NCBI RefSeq assembly: GCF_000003605.2
Contig: NW_003137830.1
Coordinates: 445,185-468,636, forward strand
Direction of reading: 5' to 3'
DNA from: Saccoglossus kowalevskii
Taxonomy: Eukaryota; Hemichordata; Enteropneusta; Harrimaniidae
Length of the DNA stretch: 23,452 bases
A program made the position numbers and the translations under genes. This document shows positions 18,852 to 23,452 of this stretch, in pieces. The notes below the pieces were generated by a model. The model did not search any database. It was not told the origin of the DNA and worked only from the letters and a program-made list of their open reading frames with translations. The stretch's first letter is position 1; each line of letters starts with the position of its first letter.

Positions 18852-19637
18852 CCAAGTCGGATTATTGCAAATATCAGATAGTATACCCAAACGAAGTACG
18901 TTACAAGTGACCACGGTTACTAAAAAAGATAACCGTGAATTGACGAACTGACTGGCCTTGATGTTTATCGACGCCTTTAGTTCCGAGAGACGTTCGACAG
19001 TGCACGTATCCACCAACCCACGTCTTTCTTCGGATTTATCACGTGACCATATACTTCTATTACCCGAATCCACGATAATCTGTGTAGCTACTAGTCACTA
19101 TCATTTGTAGTAATTGGGTTCCTGGGACCAATCCATCACCCCCGCGTCTAGTGATGTGTTAGATTACCCATTCGTTTCAGTTTTGACACGTGATAGCTAT
19201 GTATATGAGCAAGTCGAAAGTTTTAGTGCATCACTAAAGTGCTGTGTTTAAGTCAAATATCATGTGATTGTGCAGGCCTTCTTGTTCTTGTATCCAGGCC
19301 ATCGCATAATCATCCTCCGGAGGGCTTCGAATTATATTGTAAATATAAATGCTTTAAGAGAAACCACGATGTTTACGGTGTGTTCATGTATGGACGCAAT
19401 TGTCATGTATAACAAGCTTATTAATCAAATTACTAGTTGTATCGTATATATTTATTTTTACGATAAATTTTAAATATCTATAATATTCGCATGCTTGCCA
19501 CTTACAAATTATCTGTATATTACATTCTGTCATATTCGATTATCAATAATGATACAGTCACGATTTTGTTTAAATATCAATGAGCAACTATAAACTGTGT
19601 CTACATTCATATTTCGTGTGTATACAAATTGCACGTG

Positions 19638-19770
19638 TTAAAGCGCGGTGGTCGTCGCGCAGGGCGTGTTTGAATTTTATGTAAATAAACTATGTATTGT
19701 ACACGCGTTGTATACGGCGCTATGAGTCCCATGTGGAACAGGAAGCGGCGCGACGACTACCGCCCTTTAA
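19638..19770 (-). mobile_element. TTAA MITE family B, copy 2 (complete)
   Basis: The body is 19642-19766 (125 bp) with TTAA on both sides. The termini are AGCGCGGTGGTCGTCGCGC on the left and, as reverse complement on the right, AGGGCGGTAGTCGTCGCGC. It is inverted relative to copies 1 and 3. The ends share the pattern AGCGSG..GTCGTC with family A, suggesting related transposase recognition. Confidence 0.85.
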
Positions 19771-20739
19771 TACACATTCCGATCAGGTGTGGTTTATCAT
19801 AACCTAACATATGGTGCAATAAACTGCGCAGTCTCCATAGGTTTCATGTTACAGTTACGTACTATCGGCATTGTCACGTCGAACGATTACTATGATGTTA
19901 TTTTGTATGGTGTTATTTCAGTTTGAACCGACGAGTAGACAAAAAACATGCAAATATTCAAAAACATCACAATGTTTCATCAAATCTCAGTGCAATATTA
20001 ATCTTGGCTTCCATGTAATGTGTTTTGTCGTAGTCGACAGTTCAATAAACGAATTAATTTCCAATAATTACCAATGAGGGCGACATATACATTTTAATTA
20101 TATTTATATGGAACGCTCTTCGTCCATGCATCATACGTACTATGTGATGTAACTCAAAACGAACGAGAATTGAATTTTATGTTCTATTATTCTTTGTTAT
20201 CGTTGAAAAAAACATTATTATATTAATAAATGTACGTTTGATGGTGTCTGTGCAAGTGATCCATATCTTGCCATATTTCTATAATATACTATTTTAACCC
20301 TGTGTTAGATACTAGTTTAAAGTGGACATCCAGAATAGATAAAAAATGCGTTACTTTATTAAATAGAAACATTAATAGCTATTTGTATATTAAATTACAA
20401 TGAACTGTACGGAACAATAACTTCAATTTACCATGAAAACAACAGTACAATAAAACCTCATTCTGTTCGGAAACAGTTTTTTACCGTGTAAAAATGTAAA
20501 TTAACCTGTAGTTGCCTAAACTCAAACGCTAAATCAAGTTACGATAAGTCAACCGACGTGCGGCATGATGTGATAAACCATCTTTATATTAACGCACTTT
20601 CCTCTACGCTTGATTAAAAAAAATACTAATACTAGTAGCAGATTTTAAATTTGTACAAAAGTAAACCACACTTTTCAAATCACGTACGTTAGTCGCAGAT
20701 GCGAGTTTATCACAAAACAGGTGATAGATTCTATATACC

Positions 20740-20998
20740 GTAGTGCCATAATCATTTCTTTGTCTCCTGGTGGAGAATATGGCCAGGATTTGGTTTCCGT
20801 AATCGCAGCTTTTTCCAGGGTAGGGTGATGCTCAACCCCCAACCTGGAGGATCAGTTGAACTTTATTTCGTCTACTCTCTACCCGTTGACCAATCCGGCT
20901 TGGTTAAACCTGTCATAGGATCTATCCCCCACCGACACAGCTCGTAGGGTCACCGAGAGGAGCAAGCCCCCCCCCCCACCACCACGGCAAGGTAACAG
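20740..20998. mobile_element. Dispersed-repeat-like segment, possibly a LINE 3' end
   Basis: This GC-richer island contains CTCAACCCCCAACCTGGAGG, GACCAATCCGGCTTGG, CCCCCACCGACACAGCTC, a C13 run and ACCACGGCAAGG. From memory, such a string of motifs is common as a repeated 3' tail in spiralian genomes. No reverse transcriptase frame is present and I cannot define ends. Confidence 0.35.
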
Positions 20999-21626
20999 TT
21001 CAGATAGGAGTATACCGTAGTGTATTCTAATTTCTACATTTATTATGTTTTATACAAGCCATATTGCTATATTTGGCCTTTCCAAACAAAATTACTTCCA
21101 CGTACGCAGTTCATCGTCCGCTCAATCTCCACAAATATGTGGAAGCATTTTGCTGAAACATTTACATTGAAATTTCAGGACGACAAACCATGAATGCGCC
21201 AACATTATTTTCAAAATATAAAATCAGCGGCGCTGCCACAGAGGGCGCTATCCACAAATTACGATCGACATACATTTAATTAATACGCAATGACTAAGAG
21301 AAGTAGTTCAAATCATAGTTTAAGAGTATTTGCCAGTATTGGTAAGATTTTTTTCTGTCATACACTTATTCCTCTTATACACAAGTTGAACTTTTTTCCC
21401 CCCAAAAAATTCATATCACAGAGTCATGAATATGCAAACTGAAACATGTTAAATGGAAATCAGTAAATGAACTCAACAATTTAATTGGTCCATATTGTAA
21501 ATTATTTCCAAGTCTAAATTTAACGCTTACATAAATGACTGGGGTGCGTCTGTGGTCAAAATAAGTTCTATTTAAATGGTGTATGTGCGCTTTAATTGGA
21601 AACACTACCATTTTGTTATCACCTTA

Positions 21627-21632
21627 TTTATT
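21627..21632 (-). terminator. COQ2 poly(A) signal
   Basis: A canonical AATAAA on the minus strand about 65 nt after the COQ2 stop codon. Confidence 0.6.
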
Positions 21633-21693
21633 CATTGTTCTTCAATATAAAACAAACAAAAATAAAACACTTCAATCCAAAAATCTGCCACAT

Positions 21694-22878
21694 TTAGGGT
21701 TGTTTATTGGACAGATTGTCTTTTTTATATTTGTCATCTTTAGACACTTTGGCTAATGTTCCAGCAACAATTCCACAAAGAATGATTAAACCAAGTCGTT
21801 TATTAGACTGAAATTTCTTCCAGCAGTCGTCACCATTATTAATGTCAAGCGTGGCTATCTGAGTCCCCAAGTGAGCCATTGTGAGGCCGACCGCAGCATA
21901 ATACGGCAAAGTCTGTTCCGTCATAATCCCAGTGACTGTTAACCCTCCCACAAAGACAGAAGCAAACCCTGCCAACCATGGTTTGGTTTTCTCACCGAAC
22001 AACAACGCCGTTGATTTTACACCAATCAAAACATCATCATCTTTGTCTTGATGTGCGTAAACCGTGTCATAAAAAAGAGTCCATGCAATACATGAAATAT
22101 ACAAAGGTAAAACAACGCTCCAATCACAGCTGCCGCGAATAGCAGCCCAACCCAACAAGGCTCCCCAGTTGAAAGTCAATCCCAGGAATGCCTGGGGCCA
22201 GAATGTGACTCGTTTCATTAATGGGTAAGATGCAACTAGAACCAGTGATGAAGCACCCAGCACTATGCTGTAGTTGTTTAACTGAAGGAGGATAGAGAGT
22301 CCAACTGACAGCTGCAATGCTAGGAATGCCAGAGCCTGGTACATGGAGACATCACCTGCTGCGATTGGTCTATCCTGAGTACGTGTAACAGCCTTATCGA
22401 AGTCTCTATCCCACATATCATTAATGGTACACCCAGCGCCTCGCATCACCCACGCACCTAACCCGAACAGTGCCAATGTGTAGAAATCTGGGAGACTTCC
22501 AGGTTGAGCGGCTAAGCTGATGCTCCACGTACACGGCAAGTAGAGCAACCACGTTCCAATCGGTTTATCAGCTCGCATTAATTTGAGATATGGTTGGATC
22601 GTTGAGGGCGCTGCATTCACAACATCAGCAGGTTTTAAACTGAGATGACGCGACTGAATGAAAGCGAATTTGTTATGATGCATTGTTTTACTCCATCTGA
22701 GTGTACGCATGTAACTATGTAGAAATACGCTTGCCTGATTTCTCTCATGATGGATTGGTAACAGATCCTGTCGGCGATGACTTTCAATACTATTAAACTG
22801 CAAAGAAGTAGGATTTACTGCTCCTAAAATTCCCCTTTGAAATGGGAGAACTCTCAAACTATTATGTAACTTCCACAT
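21694..22878 (-). CDS. COQ2: 4-hydroxybenzoate polyprenyltransferase, mitochondrial (COQ2), intronless
   Basis: This UbiA-family enzyme of the inner mitochondrial membrane attaches the polyprenyl tail to 4-hydroxybenzoate, the first membrane-bound step of coenzyme Q synthesis. The 394-residue frame is full length for animal COQ2. Residues 1-90 are Arg/His-rich and nearly free of acidic runs, as for a mitochondrial targeting region. [16 protein letters not shown] (about 100-115) opens the UbiA core. The two Asp-rich, Mg-prenyl-diphosphate motifs are intact: NDMWDRDFD (153-161) and [12 protein letters not shown] (271-282). About eight hydrophobic segments follow the family pattern. The Met is fixed by an in-frame TAA five codons upstream (22891-22893). 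The human gene has several exons, whereas this one has none in the coding region, so it may be a retrocopy that replaced the parent or a lineage that lost introns. It reads as functional, and no poly-A tract follows the 3' end. Confidence 0.96.
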   Translation of the reverse strand: MWKLHNSLRVLPFQRGILGAVNPTSLQFNSIESHRRQDLLPIHHERNQASVFLHSYMRTLRWSKTMHHNKFAFIQSRHLSLKPADVVNAAPSTIQPYLKLMRADKPIGTWLLYLPCTWSISLAAQPGSLPDFYTLALFGLGAWVMRGAGCTINDMWDRDFDKAVTRTQDRPIAAGDVSMYQALAFLALQLSVGLSILLQLNNYSIVLGASSLVLVASYPLMKRVTFWPQAFLGLTFNWGALLGWAAIRGSCDWSVVLPLYISCIAWTLFYDTVYAHQDKDDDVLIGVKSTALLFGEKTKPWLAGFASVFVGGLTVTGIMTEQTLPYYAAVGLTMAHLGTQIATLDINNGDDCWKKFQSNKRLGLIILCGIVAGTLAKVSKDDKYKKDNLSNKQP

Positions 22879-23452
22879 ATTTTTTTTTATTTAATTCTCA
22901 ATACTTAGATGTGTTCATCATGGAAATCTGTAATCAGAAAAATAAATTACTTAAAGAATCTCTCAATACAGACAACACAATTTAAATTTGAGTAGAAAGA
23001 ATTACAGAGATATGAAAACACAGCTTGAGATGCTGAAAGAAAATATGAAAGAAAATAAAAATACTGTCAAAGTTTAGGAATAATGGCTTTCCAGTGTACA
23101 GGTGGTATCGTTTGTTGTTTCTCAGGTTATGCACCACAAAAAAGGTCATTCATAAGAAAACATCTTGAGAAAAAATGATAAGACGAGATGAATAAAAAGA
23201 ATATAGCTCCAAACATGTGTTTCGAATAGGTAATTGTAACTTGTCATCTTGAAACACAAGTTTATGCCAAAGTCTTATCCATGGTTGTGTTGAATTTTTA
23301 GTAAATCATTAAACTGCTCTTCTGCTATCACCTGTTGCTACCTGCCAAGTCACGTGTATTATGCAAGGGTCACCTGTATTCGGATGCAGAAAATCACTTG
23401 CATTTTATAAAAGTGAACAATATTTCAGTGAAATGTACAACTTCAAGTTTGC
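22879..23452 (-). promoter_or_regulatory. COQ2 5' flank
   Basis: No coding exon is recognised. An A-rich run directly precedes the ATG. A minus-strand CTAAG (about 22907) could be an acceptor for a 5' UTR exon. A CACGTG E-box lies near 23352. The true transcription start cannot be placed. Confidence 0.3.

Larger units (their letters stand above)
16407..21693. other. Gap between first visible ATP7 exon and COQ2
   Basis: I searched both strands for a Cu-binding MTCxxC loop and other ATP7 exons and found none besides the one at 16245-16406. The stretch is AT-rich with family B copy 2 (19638-19770), a LINE-like fragment (about 20740-20998), and two TGACGTCA sites (17031-17038, 18844-18851). A donor-like ATG|GTAAGA on the minus strand at 18774 is treated as a candidate first-exon end. 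It may hold the ATP7 promoter, or be part of a large intron with COQ2 nested in it. Confidence 0.5.

Noticed and set aside
18849-19073. Minus-strand 74-codon frame as an ATP7 first exon
   Set aside because: No suitable donor in the right phase and no similarity to ATP7 N-termini. A CACGGTTA/TAACCGTG hairpin inside it (about 18912-18938) looks incidental.
20315-20340. TTTAAAGTGGACATCCAG as another TTAA element end
   Set aside because: No inverted partner end was found within several hundred bases.
21627-22900. Classical retrogene marks around COQ2 (poly-A tract, target duplication)
   Set aside because: No A-tract follows the 3' end and I found no direct repeats at both ends; lack of introns is the only sign.
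1-23452. CRISPR array, rRNA or tRNA genes
   Set aside because: Simple repeats and MITEs account for the repeated sequence; no cloverleaf with tRNA control boxes and no rRNA segments were seen.

Overview
The window is nuclear DNA of an animal, most likely a marine invertebrate; I cannot fix the phylum. The reasons are three genes of animal type, two of them split by spliceosomal introns, AT-rich non-coding DNA, simple repeats, and many short non-autonomous DNA transposons.

Layout. (1) 1-1718, plus strand: the last four exons of a p62/sequestosome-1-like gene. A ZZ zinc finger is followed by a long basic tail that contains about four copies of a degenerate 39-residue repeat. (2) 1719-5371: intergenic, between two convergent genes, with two small TTAA-flanked elements and an (AATA)n tract. 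(3) 5372-16406, minus strand: sixteen exons (900 codons with stop) of a P1B copper ATPase of the ATP7A/ATP7B family. They run from one N-terminal metal-binding domain through all catalytic motifs to the stop codon, and all sixteen join in frame. (4) 16407-21693: about 5.3 kb without a recognisable exon; it holds either the start of ATP7 or a large intron. (5) 21694-22878, minus strand: an intact, single-exon COQ2 (4-hydroxybenzoate polyprenyltransferase, coenzyme Q synthesis), with a poly(A) signal just downstream. (6) 22879-23452: the COQ2 5' flank.

Mobile DNA. At least three families of roughly 105-160 bp elements with TTAA at their ends (here called A, B and C) are scattered through introns and flanks. 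One 712 bp hAT-type element with a clean 8 bp target duplication lies in an ATP7 intron. One copy of family A stops about ten bases from an ATP7 splice donor. Another lies where the ATP7 transcript probably ends.

The three genes do not form one pathway: selective autophagy/signalling adaptor, copper export, and quinone synthesis. The most unusual item is the p62-like protein. Two of the three acidic residues that form the N-degron pocket of human p62 are replaced, no LIR or UBA region is visible, and a Cys/Lys/Arg-rich tandem repeat occupies the tail. A second point of interest is whether this ATP7 has, or has an isoform with, only one metal-binding domain.
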